From the NCBI GenBank assembly GCA_963977425.1, contig CAXBOO010000006.1:118939-182938 (forward strand): a stretch of DNA of 64,000 bases, written 5' to 3'. A program made the position numbers and the translations under genes. Source of the stretch: CAXBOO01 sp963977425 (GTDB lineage Bacteria; Bacteroidota; Bacteroidia; Flavobacteriales_D; Luteibaculaceae). Position 1 is the stretch's first letter, and every line of letters begins with the position of its first letter. Under the pieces are notes generated by a model. That model saw only the letters and a program-made list of their open reading frames with translations, was not told the origin of the DNA and made no database searches. Positions 10,502-18,920 of this stretch are shown piece after piece.

Positions 10502-11308
10502 TTATGAAAATCTATCAATTACTTTTTGCGAAACTCCTGTGAAAGAATATCCTCCATCATGGAATAAGTTTTGCATGGTAACATATTTCGTTAAGTCAGA
10601 GAACATTGAAATACAATAATTAGCACAATCGTCAGCTGTAGCATTTCCTAATGGACTCATGTCTTCAGCGTAGTTTACGAACTCATTGAATCCTTTCACA
10701 CCACTTCCAGCGGTAGTCATAGTAGGCGATTGAGAGATAGTGTTAACTCTTACTTTATTTCTTTCTCCATAGTGATAACCAAAGCTACGAGCTATAGACT
10801 CCAACAAAGCTTTAGCGTCTGCCATGTCGTTGTAATCAGGGAAAGTTCTTTGAGCTGCTATATAAGAAAGTGCCAAGATTGAACCCCAATTAGACATTGC
10901 ATCTTTTTCGAACAATGTTTGCATAACTCTATGAAAGCTCATAGCGCTAATATCCATTGTTTTGTGGTAAAAATCATGAGACAAATTAGTGTAATGCTTA
11001 CCTTTTCTTACGTTAGGTGACATACCAATTGAATGCAATACAAAATCGATTTTCCCACCCAATATTTCTTGAGATTGATCTACCAAGGCAGCCAAATCTT
11101 CCATTGATGTAGCATCAGCCCCAATAACAGTTGAACCTGTTTTCTCTGCCAATACGTTAATTTCACCCATTCGCAATGCAATTGGAGCATTAGTCAACGT
11201 GAATTTTGCTCCTGCTTCGTGAGCTTTTTCAGCCACTTTCCAAGCAATACTTTTATCGTTTAGGGCACCGAAAATAATTCCTCTTTTGCCTTCTAATAGT
11301 TTTGTCAT
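10502..11308 (-). CDS. fabI: Enoyl-[acyl-carrier-protein] reductase (NADH), FabI
   Basis: Catalyses the last reduction step of each fatty-acid elongation cycle. The 268-residue SDR protein starts with the FabI-type nucleotide-binding segment (RGIIFGALNDKSIAW), has the HSIGMSP loop, and carries the Tyr-x6-Lys catalytic pair at Y159/K166 in a YNDMADAK context. Length and motifs are standard for type I FabI. The ATG at 11308 lies 27 bases after the recN stop. A near-match -7 element (TATATTTA on the minus strand, 11335-11328) suggests it may have its own promoter beside any read-through from recN. A strong terminator follows. Confidence 0.96.
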   Translation of the reverse strand: MTKLLEGKRGIIFGALNDKSIAWKVAEKAHEAGAKFTLTNAPIALRMGEINVLAEKTGSTVIGADATSMEDLAALVDQSQEILGGKIDFVLHSIGMSPNVRKGKHYTNLSHDFYHKTMDISAMSFHRVMQTLFEKDAMSNWGSILALSYIAAQRTFPDYNDMADAKALLESIARSFGYHYGERNKVRVNTISQSPTMTTAGSGVKGFNEFVNYAEDMSPLGNATADDCANYCISMFSDLTKYVTMQNLFHDGGYSFTGVSQKVIDRFS

Positions 11309-11335
11309 GTCTCTGGTTTTGTGTTGGTAAATATA

Positions 11336-12970
11336 TCAACTTAGTAATAGTCGCGCGTTATTTCGAGCATCATCTCCTGCATTTTTCCCGGACAACATCT
11401 CAGATAGTTCTTCTACCCTGTCCTCAAAGTCTAAAATACGCGCATCACTTACCTCAGTTTCGTTTTCTTCTGTTTTAAATACTTTAATGTGATGTCCTGC
11501 TTTGGCTGCAACTTGTGGCAAATGGGAAATCCCAATGATTTGCAAGCTTTTACCCATGGTTTTCAATAGTTCACCTATCTCCAATGCCACCTGACCCGAC
11601 AATCCTGTATCGGCTTCATCTAAAATCAAAGTTGGCAACGATGATCGAGTAGCCAAAACGCATTTAATAGCCAATAACAAACGGGATATTTCACCACCAC
11701 TGGCAACAGTTTTCAACGATTCGAAGTCTGCACCTTTAACGGTTTTCACCATCCAGCGAATACCATCTATACCCGATTCGCTTAGTGCTATTTCGTCCAA
11801 AACCACATCAATTGCCGCATTGGGCATACTCAGCTTTTGAATTAAAGCACAAACTTCAGTTGCAAACGCATCTTTGGCTTGTTTTCTTTTTTCCGAAATA
11901 GTTTGAGCCATCTGAGTTAACTTATTCAAAGTCAAATCAATATCCAACTTAAGCTCATCTATTTTACTTAAGCTATTCTCAAAATCATGCCCCTTATTCT
12001 CTAGTGAAGCTTTCTTTTCTAATAATTCTTCAACGCTAATGCATTTGTGTTTGTACAACAAATGATTCAAAACATCGATTCTTCCTTTTATCGTAAACAG
12101 CCTTTCTTCATCTAGTTCAGATCCGTTAAGACGCTTATTAACTGCGGATTTAACTTCTGCTAATTCCTCTCTAACATTCAGTAATGTGGCAAATATCTCA
12201 TCGTTAGGTTTCAGTTGTTTTTCAGCTCTTTTCTGCCAATAATGGATTTGCTCTTCAACACCTCCATCAGCGCTAAAACTTTGTTCTAACTCAGAATAAA
12301 AACTTTGGTACTCACCCCATTGTTCCGCCTCTAAACATTCTTGTTCTAAAGCCTCTAGATTTTCATTATCAGACAAGTTAGCTTCTACTAATTCATTCAG
12401 AACAAAATCGTCAAATTCTTTTTCCAAAGTCAGTTGACGTACTTTCTCTTCAGTTTCGGATAGTTCTTTTTGTAAGTTTTTAAACGCCAAAAACGATTGC
12501 CTGTACGACTTTACTTCGTCCTCTATACCTGCAAATGCGTCGACTACTTCAAGTTGTTTTTTAGGTTCCAAATATGAGCTACTGGCAAATTGACCATGCA
12601 AATCGACCACCATATCCGTAAACAACTTAACCGTATTGGCCAATACAGGTGTATCGTTGATGAACATTCGGCTTTTTCCCGAAGGTGAAATCTCTCTCCT
12701 CACAATTGTTGAAGCTTCGAAATCCAAATCATTGGCTTCGAACCACGATGTCAAGTTCTTAGAAATAGCCCACGTAGCTTCAACCACAATTTTAGCATCG
12801 GTTTTAAGCAATGCCTTATTGGCTCGCTCTCCCATTATAAGAGATAAAGCACCAAGCAACATGGATTTACCCGCACCCGTTTCGCCTGTAATCACATTAA
12901 AACCATCAGAAAAACGCAAATCCAAATCGCGTATTAACTTAAAGTTCTTGACTTTGAGTTGCACCAACAT
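11336..12970 (-). CDS. recN: DNA repair protein RecN
   Basis: SMC-like ATPase acting early in recombinational repair of double-strand breaks. The 544-residue protein has Walker A GETGAGKS at residues 29-36, a long coiled-coil middle rich in Glu/Lys (about 150-370), the signature region near SGGEISRLLLAIK, and Walker B LILDEADTGLSG. Length is typical. It lies nine bases after the DUF4835 gene in a minus-strand run with coaBC upstream, an arrangement found repeatedly in Bacteroidota. Nothing appears truncated. Confidence 0.97.
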   Translation of the reverse strand: MLVQLKVKNFKLIRDLDLRFSDGFNVITGETGAGKSMLLGALSLIMGERANKALLKTDAKIVVEATWAISKNLTSWFEANDLDFEASTIVRREISPSGKSRMFINDTPVLANTVKLFTDMVVDLHGQFASSSYLEPKKQLEVVDAFAGIEDEVKSYRQSFLAFKNLQKELSETEEKVRQLTLEKEFDDFVLNELVEANLSDNENLEALEQECLEAEQWGEYQSFYSELEQSFSADGGVEEQIHYWQKRAEKQLKPNDEIFATLLNVREELAEVKSAVNKRLNGSELDEERLFTIKGRIDVLNHLLYKHKCISVEELLEKKASLENKGHDFENSLSKIDELKLDIDLTLNKLTQMAQTISEKRKQAKDAFATEVCALIQKLSMPNAAIDVVLDEIALSESGIDGIRWMVKTVKGADFESLKTVASGGEISRLLLAIKCVLATRSSLPTLILDEADTGLSGQVALEIGELLKTMGKSLQIIGISHLPQVAAKAGHHIKVFKTEENETEVSDARILDFEDRVEELSEMLSGKNAGDDARNNARLLLS

Positions 12971-12979
12971 AAAATGTTA

Positions 12980-13885
12980 CTATTTTTTTATTTCAGCGTA
13001 ATTACTTCCTCGTGTAGGATCTAAAGTACTGGCTATGCTTATAAACTGATCTTTTTCAGCGTCTGGCGCTTCCTTAAAAATACTGATCAACTCCATCTGT
13101 TTTGTATTAAAAAACATCTGCATATTGAACGATAATGGCTTTGCCTTGTGCACTTTGTCTAAAGCCTGAAGCGCGAGCAAAACTTGAGCTCTTCCTGCTA
13201 CGGGATTATCGTACATAGTATCCATTCCTTTTCTATGATACTGATAATACGCATCGCGTAAAGGTTGAAACAATTTTTGCAAAGCATTATCTACCATCCA
13301 AAATCTATTGCGTTGATCATCGAAACTCTTCCACCCTGGTTCGGATGAATTTTGAGCATTGTTTACAACTCGTTGTGCTTGACTAAAAAACTCTGTTCCG
13401 CCATTTTGCTGAAATGAATCGGCATCATACCCTAGTATCATGTAAGCATAAAAAGCCAATACCGACGATAAGTTATTTTGATATTGATTGGGAGTAAAAA
13501 ATATAGGTGAATTTTCTAGATAACTAAATGAAAATTTACGGTCTTGATGATTGAATATTGTTGATGAAATAGATGAATTGTATATCGGTCGGCTAGCTGT
13601 AATTTGTAAGGTAGCGCTCATTCTTCCCGGCAATGCAAACTCGTCAATTTGCACCAAAAAACTGCACTTAATTTTTTCTTCAGGAGCAAATTCTACATCG
13701 GTCCATTTGGTGTTATTAAGAAACTCGCTCATTGCCGTTTCTAATGTTTCAAAAATTCGCTTGTTAGTCGCTGATATTTTGTCGGCTCTAACACTTACAG
13801 TACAATTCAACTCTTGCGCTAAAGTAAACTGTGATGTAAACAAACAAATCAGTAGCGACGCTAATATTTTATAATGATTTTTCAA
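12980..13885 (-). CDS. DUF4835 family protein, probably periplasmic
   Basis: A 301-residue protein with an N-terminal signal peptide ending near FTLAQELNC. It matches the Bacteroidota-specific DUF4835 family, whose members start their mature part with a conserved ELNCxVxV segment and have no known biochemical function. The gene overlaps the 3' end of coaBC by 17 bases and precedes recN by nine, so it is almost certainly in the same transcript. The conserved neighbourhood points to a constitutive envelope-related role, but this is inference. No membrane helices beyond the signal and no catalytic motif are evident. Confidence 0.87.
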   Translation of the reverse strand: MKNHYKILASLLICLFTSQFTLAQELNCTVSVRADKISATNKRIFETLETAMSEFLNNTKWTDVEFAPEEKIKCSFLVQIDEFALPGRMSATLQITASRPIYNSSISSTIFNHQDRKFSFSYLENSPIFFTPNQYQNNLSSVLAFYAYMILGYDADSFQQNGGTEFFSQAQRVVNNAQNSSEPGWKSFDDQRNRFWMVDNALQKLFQPLRDAYYQYHRKGMDTMYDNPVAGRAQVLLALQALDKVHKAKPLSFNMQMFFNTKQMELISIFKEAPDAEKDQFISIASTLDPTRGSNYAEIKK

Positions 13886-15068
13886 TGCTTTCTAATATTT
13901 TAAATGCTAATGTAACCTTGCTTTGCAGTGGAAAATCAACCTCACCACCCGCATCATTCAATAAGTATACTTTATTGCTATCGTGCGCAAAACCAGCTCC
14001 AGAGTCTTCCAACGTATTTACTACAATGAAATTGCAGTTTTTACGCTTCATTTTACCTCTACCGTATTCTATAGCATTTTGCGTTTCCAATGCAAAACCA
14101 ACCAAACATTGATGATCTTTTTTTATTTCACCCAACGACGCTAAAACATCTTTGGTTTTCTTCAATTCCAATGAAAGGTCAGAATCTTTCTTCTTGATTT
14201 TTTGATCGGATATATGCTTAGGTGAATAATCTGCAACAGCTGCGCTCATAATAGCTAGATCAGCATTCATGTACTCACTTACACATGCATTGTACATGTC
14301 ATCTGCAGAAACAACATCAATACACTTTACACCAAACGGTTTTTCTAAAGCTGTAGGGCCAGTTACCAAAGTCACTTCTGCACCCATTGCTTGAGCCGCT
14401 CTTGCCAATGCATATCCCATCTTACCAGTAGATTTATTGGCTAGATACCTAACAGGATCAAGAGCCTCGTGTGTTGGCCCTGCATTAACCAGCACTTTTT
14501 TTCCTGCTAATATTTTTTTAGGAGCTAAAAAGTAATTTTCAATTGCTTCAACAATTCTAGCTTCCGACGCCAATCGGCCTTTGCCAACCAATCCACTCGC
14601 CAGAAAACCTTCCTCTGCATCGATAACATGATACCCTCTTTGATTGAGCAAAGATAAATTCTCGGTATTGGATGAATGTGTGTACATATCCAAATCCATT
14701 GCTGGAGCAACAAAAACAGGACAATCAGCACTCATCAAACTTAAAACCAAAAGATTATCGGCCATTCCCGTTAATATTTTTGAAATCGTAACGGAAGTAG
14801 CTGGCGCAACTATAAAGGCGTCAGCCCACTTACCCAAAGCTACATGATTGGTCCATTCACCCGTCGCTTTGTTGCTAATAACATCGGTATATACAGGTTG
14901 TCGACTTAACGCCGAAAAGGTTAGTGTTCCAACAAAGGCTTGTGCATTTTCTGTAAGTATAACTTTAACTTCTGCCCCTTGAGTAATGAGCATTCGGAGT
15001 AAATACACGCTTTTATACGCTGCTATACCACCACTTACTGCTAAGATTATTTTTTTGCCCTTTAACAC
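13869..15068 (-). CDS. coaBC: Phosphopantothenoylcysteine decarboxylase / phosphopantothenate-cysteine ligase CoaBC
   Basis: Bifunctional enzyme of coenzyme A synthesis: it joins cysteine to phosphopantothenate and decarboxylates the product. The N-terminal flavoprotein half (about 1-180) has SGGIAAYK, NHVALGKWADAFIVAPAT with the active-site His, and PAMDLDMY. The C-terminal ligase half (about 185-399) has NAGPTHEALDPVRYL and a Lys-rich KIKKK loop. Length 399 is normal. The start is a GTG at 15068, immediately after a terminator-like hairpin that follows rpoZ, so expression may rely on partial read-through or a promoter inside the hairpin region (TATTTTCG lies just before the GTG). Confidence 0.96.
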   Translation of the reverse strand: MLKGKKIILAVSGGIAAYKSVYLLRMLITQGAEVKVILTENAQAFVGTLTFSALSRQPVYTDVISNKATGEWTNHVALGKWADAFIVAPATSVTISKILTGMADNLLVLSLMSADCPVFVAPAMDLDMYTHSSNTENLSLLNQRGYHVIDAEEGFLASGLVGKGRLASEARIVEAIENYFLAPKKILAGKKVLVNAGPTHEALDPVRYLANKSTGKMGYALARAAQAMGAEVTLVTGPTALEKPFGVKCIDVVSADDMYNACVSEYMNADLAIMSAAVADYSPKHISDQKIKKKDSDLSLELKKTKDVLASLGEIKKDHQCLVGFALETQNAIEYGRGKMKRKNCNFIVVNTLEDSGAGFAHDSNKVYLLNDAGGEVDFPLQSKVTLAFKILESIEKSL

Positions 15069-15078
15069 TTTCCGAAAA

Positions 15079-15106
15079 TAAAAAAACCCCGAGTAAATCG
15101 GGGTTA
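15079..15106 (-). terminator. Hairpin between rpoZ and coaBC
   Basis: On the minus strand AACCCCG, a seven-base loop, CGGGGTT, then seven T. It is a canonical intrinsic terminator for bamD-rpoZ, only about ten bases before the coaBC start. Confidence 0.88.
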
Positions 15107-15131
15107 ATTACAAATCTATTAATCAATTATA

Positions 15132-15473
15132 TCACTCTTCAATATCGCTCTTTGGAGCTTCTTTTTTGCGAGCGTAGTATAGGTCTGAAGTTAAAAGCTC
15201 TTCAACAGCAATGCTATGAGGCTTAGGCAAACGTTCGTAGTACTTAGAAACTTCAATTTGCTCACGGCTAATCATTCCGTCTTCGTGACCTTCGTTTTTA
15301 ATTGAAAATTCTTCAATTTTTTGGTCAACCTCGCGCTTCATTTCACGGCTTAATTGGTTCGATCTTTCAGAAAGAATCGCCAATGATTCGTAGATATTAC
15401 CAGTTTCTGCGGTGATTTTATCAAGGTCGCGAGTGATGGTAGATTGTTCTGCGTTTACGTTTTTAAAGTCCAT
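15132..15473 (-). CDS. rpoZ: RNA polymerase omega subunit (Bacteroidota-type RpoZ)
   Basis: Small accessory subunit of RNA polymerase. The 113-residue protein matches the Bacteroidota omega/Rpb6-like family: the segment TGNIYESLAILSERSNQLSREMKREVDQKIEEF corresponds to the conserved core, read here only in pieces, and PKPHSIAVEELLTSDLYY to the C-terminal part. Its ATG overlaps the last base of the bamD stop region, so the two genes are co-transcribed. Bacteroidota omega proteins are divergent from the E. coli form and often annotated only by context; the bamD-rpoZ-coaBC order supports the call. Confidence 0.85.
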   Translation of the reverse strand: MDFKNVNAEQSTITRDLDKITAETGNIYESLAILSERSNQLSREMKREVDQKIEEFSIKNEGHEDGMISREQIEVSKYYERLPKPHSIAVEELLTSDLYYARKKEAPKSDIEE

Positions 15474-16267
15474 TACAAGTTGAAATTTTCAAGTTGATCT
15501 AAAGTTTTTGAATAGATGTTTTCAGCATCTTTCGCCTTTTTAGAGTTTGCAAATTTATCAATATAATTTTGATATGCTACTATTGTTTCTCTCAAGCGGC
15601 GTTCTTTTTTCGATTCTACAGAATTACTTGCCAATCTATAGCTTGCATCAAGCATCAAAAAGCGCATCTCTTCTTCGTTGGCAGAGGCAGGAAATTCTTT
15701 CAATGCATTTTTAAACGCTACAACCGACGCTTGATATTCTTCAATATTGTAATAGATTTTTGCATTGTGAAATGCTTTTTGCTCAAACTTCAATCTCAAG
15801 TCGTCGATATAAAAATTACACGAATCTACTTTCGGGCTGTTAGGGTAGTTTTCTAAAAACAATTGAAATTTCTCTAGTGCTTGCTTGCTTATTTCCTGAT
15901 CTAGAGAATACCTTGGCGATTCGAAATAGGCACATTTGGCTGATAAATAGGCCACTTCTTCGGCTTTATCACTTTTTGGGAAAGTTTCTCCAAATAGCTG
16001 AAAATATGACGAGGCTGAGAAATAGTCTTTTTGGTAGAAATATGTATAGCCATACATGTAGTAAAGCTCCTCATTAACAGCGGTTCCTCGATACAAAGGG
16101 ATAAGATCTTCAATCAGAATCTTGGCTTTTTCATAATCCTCATTTGCAAAGTATTCTTTTGCTTTTTCAAGCCTAAAAGCCTTATCAGGGCTCTTCATAA
16201 CCTTATTGAAATTGTTGCAAGACACAAGGCTAAGCACCATTACAAGGGCAAAAATTAATCTATACAT
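15473..16267 (-). CDS. bamD: Outer-membrane protein assembly factor BamD (YfiO) lipoprotein
   Basis: Lipoprotein subunit of the BAM machine that folds beta-barrel proteins into the outer membrane. The start is set at the ATG at 16267, not the TTG nine bases upstream, because a promoter element (TATATTTG, minus strand 16281-16274) lies just upstream and the signal peptide reads MYRLIFALVMVLSLVSC with the lipid Cys at about 17. The rest is TPR-like helices (about residues 30-230): KAKEYFANEDYEKA, LYYMYGYTYFYQKDY and so on. Length 264 is typical. It is first in an operon with rpoZ and is transcribed divergently from the serine palmitoyltransferase gene. Confidence 0.93.
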   Translation of the reverse strand: MYRLIFALVMVLSLVSCNNFNKVMKSPDKAFRLEKAKEYFANEDYEKAKILIEDLIPLYRGTAVNEELYYMYGYTYFYQKDYFSASSYFQLFGETFPKSDKAEEVAYLSAKCAYFESPRYSLDQEISKQALEKFQLFLENYPNSPKVDSCNFYIDDLRLKFEQKAFHNAKIYYNIEEYQASVVAFKNALKEFPASANEEEMRFLMLDASYRLASNSVESKKERRLRETIVAYQNYIDKFANSKKAKDAENIYSKTLDQLENFNL

Positions 16268-16273
16268 AAGTGG

Positions 16274-16281
16274 CAAATATA
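16274..16281 (-). promoter_or_regulatory. -7 element of the bamD-rpoZ promoter
   Basis: TATATTTG on the minus strand is an exact match to the Bacteroidota -7 consensus TAnnTTTG. Only six bases separate it from the bamD ATG, so the 5' leader would be about three bases. No clear -33 element was found. Confidence 0.6.
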
Positions 16282-16296
16282 CTACTGATTAAACTT

Positions 16297-16327
16297 TTTG
16301 CATGATAATCTTAAAAAAGTAACTTTG
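16297..16327 (+). promoter_or_regulatory. Promoter of the serine palmitoyltransferase gene
   Basis: TTTG at 16297-16300, 19 bp, then TAACTTTG at 16320-16327: a full match to the Bacteroidota -33/-7 pair. It predicts a start of transcription near 16331 and a leader of about 23 bases. Confidence 0.75.
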
Positions 16328-16353
16328 CCACCATTTTAAAAACCAACCAACTT

Positions 16354-17604
16354 ATGTCTGCAGACATCTTTGAAAGAATAAAAAATAATAGAGGACCTCT
16401 AGGCCAACACGCTAAAGAATCTCATGGGTATTTTACGTTCCCAAAATTGGAAGGACCTATCAACAATAAAATGATATTTCGAGGCAAAGAAGTTTTGGTT
16501 TGGAGTATCAACAACTATTTAGGTTTAGCCAATCACCCAGATGTCAGGAAAGCGGATGCAGATGCTACTGCTGAATGGGGGCTTGCATACCCAATGGGTG
16601 CGCGTATGATGAGCGGACAAACTTCTGAACACGAAAAATTAGAAGCTGAACTTGCTGATTTCTTGGAGAAAGAAGATGCGTTTTTGCTTAACTATGGTTA
16701 CCAAGGTTGCATGTCGGCAATTGAAGCACTTGTTACCCGTAACGACGTAATTGTATACGATAGTGAATCTCACGCTTGTATGGTAGATGGTGTTCGTTTG
16801 CATCAAGGAAAACGTTTTGTTTTTCAGCACAACGACATGGAAAGCCTAGAAAAGCAACTTGACAGAGCAGCAGTACTTGCTGAGAAAACTGGTGGTGGTA
16901 TATTGGTTATTACTGAAGGTGTTTTCGGTATGGCCGGTGATCAAGGTAAATTGAAAGAAATAGTTGCTTTAAAGAAAAAGCATTTCTTCCGCCTATTTGT
17001 AGATGATGCTCACGGATTCGGTACTGTTGGTAAAGACGGTAAAGGTGCTGGTGTTGCTCAAGGTGTGCAAGACGAAATAGATGTATACTTTGGAACTTTC
17101 GCGAAATCTATGGCTTCAATTGGAGCTTTTGTTGCTGGTGACGAAAACATCATTGAATTTTTACGCTACAACATGCGTTCTCAAACTTTTGCAAAATCAT
17201 TACCAATGCCATTGGTACTTGGAGCTCGTAAGCGTTTGGAAATGATTAGAACCAATCCAGAATTCAAAAACAAACTTTGGGAAGTAGCAAATGCTTTACA
17301 AAGTGGTTTGAGAGAAGCTGGTTTTGACTTGGGTGTAACCGATTCTGCTGTAACTCCAGTATTCTTAAAAGGTACATTAGGTGAAGCAACCAACATTACT
17401 TTTGACTTAAGAGAGAATTACAATATCTTCTGTTCAATTGTTGTATATCCTGTTGTCCCTAAAGATGTTATTATGTTGCGTTTAATCCCAACTGCAATGC
17501 ACAATCTTGACGATGTAAACTACACTATTGAGACATTCAAAAAAATGCAAGAAAAATTAGCAGCTGGCGAATACAAATCTGAAAAGATTGTTAGCTGGAG
17601 TTAA
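16354..17604 (+). CDS. spt: Serine palmitoyltransferase-type alpha-oxoamine synthase
   Basis: PLP-dependent condensation of serine with an acyl-CoA or acyl-ACP, the first step of sphingolipid synthesis, which many Bacteroidota carry out. The 416-residue protein is a class II aminotransferase fold: NNYLGLANHPDV, GARMMSGQTSEHEKLE, the DDAHGFGTVG cofactor motif, and PLP lysine K251 in FGTFAKSMASIGAFVAG. The C-terminal part has the PVVPKDVIMLRLIPTAMH segment. A biotin-pathway KAS (BioF) or glycine acetyltransferase is the alternative, but no biotin genes are near and the GTFAKSMAS context fits the SPT group. It has its own promoter and terminator. Confidence 0.88.
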   Translation: MSADIFERIKNNRGPLGQHAKESHGYFTFPKLEGPINNKMIFRGKEVLVWSINNYLGLANHPDVRKADADATAEWGLAYPMGARMMSGQTSEHEKLEAELADFLEKEDAFLLNYGYQGCMSAIEALVTRNDVIVYDSESHACMVDGVRLHQGKRFVFQHNDMESLEKQLDRAAVLAEKTGGGILVITEGVFGMAGDQGKLKEIVALKKKHFFRLFVDDAHGFGTVGKDGKGAGVAQGVQDEIDVYFGTFAKSMASIGAFVAGDENIIEFLRYNMRSQTFAKSLPMPLVLGARKRLEMIRTNPEFKNKLWEVANALQSGLREAGFDLGVTDSAVTPVFLKGTLGEATNITFDLRENYNIFCSIVVYPVVPKDVIMLRLIPTAMHNLDDVNYTIETFKKMQEKLAAGEYKSEKIVSWS

Positions 17605-17625
17605 TTTCGTTCTTCAATTAAGATT

Positions 17626-17657
17626 AAAAAAAAGCCTGCTTCCTGCGGGCTTTTTTT
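17626..17657 (+). terminator. Intrinsic terminator of the serine palmitoyltransferase gene
   Basis: Stem AAAGCCTGC / GCGGGCTTT (one G-T pair) with a four-base loop and a run of seven T. Confidence 0.9.
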
Positions 17658-17696
17658 ATGAAAAAAAGTAGTCTATTTGCAGCAAATATCTAGTTA

Positions 17697-18920
17697 GTGA
17701 GAACAAATAAAAACGCCGCTGTAGGGTTCATTTTCATCACCCTTTTATTGGATGTTATTGGTATTGGAATCATCATTCCTGTAATACCGAAATTGATAAT
17801 GGAACTTTCGGGCGAGGACCTTAGTCAATCCAGTACAATAGGTGGATGGCTGATGTTTTCTTATGCCTTTTTTCAATTTTTGTTCGCCCCTCTTATTGGT
17901 GGATTGAGCGACCGTTATGGACGAAGACCGGTACTACTTTTATCGCTTTTAGGATTTGGCTTAGATTACATTTTATTAGCCTTAGCTCCTACCTTGGCTT
18001 GGCTATTTATTGGTCGAATTATTTCAGGAATCTTCGGCGCCAGCTTTACCACCGGAAGTGCCTATATAGCAGATGTTTCTGCACCAGAAAAAAGAGCGCA
18101 AAACTTTGGATTGATCGGAGCCGCCTTTGGCTTAGGATTCATCATCGGTCCCGTAATCGGAGGCTTGTTGGGCTCGTACGGATCTCGTGTTCCATTTTAT
18201 GCAGCCGCAATTCTCACCTTACTCAATGCCCTTTACGGCTTCTTCATTTTACCAGAATCGCTTCCAAAAGAAAAACGCAGACCATTTAAATTCAGTAGAG
18301 CAAATCCGATTGGAAGCATCAAAGTATTCAAAAACAGGCCTATGATTTTGGGCTTATTGTTTGGTTTATCGTTCATCTACATTGCCTCTCATGCCGTTCA
18401 AAGCACTTGGACTTTCTACACTATGTACCGCTTCGAATGGGACGAAAAAATGGTAGGCTACTCTCTTGGTTTTGTCGGTATATTAAGCGCCTTAGTTCAA
18501 GGGTTACTCATACGGGTTTTGATTCCGAAATTGGGACAAGAAAAGTCGGTTTATATCGGCATGCTCTTCTACACCATCGGACTCGTACTTTTTGGCTTTG
18601 CATTCGAAGGATGGCAAATGTATCCTTATATGATTATCTACTGCTTAGGCGGAATTGCAGGCCCTGCACTTCAAGGCATAATGAGCAATTATGTTGCCGA
18701 CGATCAACAAGGAGAGCTACAAGGCGCCAACACCAGTATGATGAGTTTAACTTCCATCATTGGCCCTCCTATGATGACTGGTATTTTTGCTTATTACACA
18801 TCGGTCGACAATCCAATTCAATTGCCCGGAGCACCCATGTTTCTTGGTGCATTTCTCGTAATTATAGGCACGTATTTTAGTTATAGAGCATTAAGAAAAG
18901 TTCGAGTAAAAAAAGATTAG
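17697..18920 (+). CDS. MFS exporter of the TCR/Tet family
   Basis: Proton-driven drug or metabolite exporter with 12 predicted membrane helices over 407 residues. The family motifs are visible: LLLDVIGIGIIIPVIP in helix 1, GGLSDRYGRRPVLL (motif A) between helices 2 and 3, and GPVIGGLLG (motif C) in helix 5. The start is a GTG at 17697; the next in-frame ATG would remove the first helix. Similarity to TetA-type proteins is at family level only, and many chromosomal members in this phylum do not give tetracycline resistance. The stop overlaps the stop of the convergent ABC permease gene. Confidence 0.87.
   Translation: MRTNKNAAVGFIFITLLLDVIGIGIIIPVIPKLIMELSGEDLSQSSTIGGWLMFSYAFFQFLFAPLIGGLSDRYGRRPVLLLSLLGFGLDYILLALAPTLAWLFIGRIISGIFGASFTTGSAYIADVSAPEKRAQNFGLIGAAFGLGFIIGPVIGGLLGSYGSRVPFYAAAILTLLNALYGFFILPESLPKEKRRPFKFSRANPIGSIKVFKNRPMILGLLFGLSFIYIASHAVQSTWTFYTMYRFEWDEKMVGYSLGFVGILSALVQGLLIRVLIPKLGQEKSVYIGMLFYTIGLVLFGFAFEGWQMYPYMIIYCLGGIAGPALQGIMSNYVADDQQGELQGANTSMMSLTSIIGPPMMTGIFAYYTSVDNPIQLPGAPMFLGAFLVIIGTYFSYRALRKVRVKKD

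Noticed and set aside
18407..18880. 157-residue plus-strand ORF
   Set aside because: Lies wholly inside the Tet-type exporter gene in another frame, with Cys/His/Arg-rich composition typical of out-of-frame reading.
17697..18920. Calling the MFS exporter a tetracycline resistance gene
   Set aside because: Motifs show only the family; many chromosomal members have other substrates, and no mobile or TetR-like context is present.
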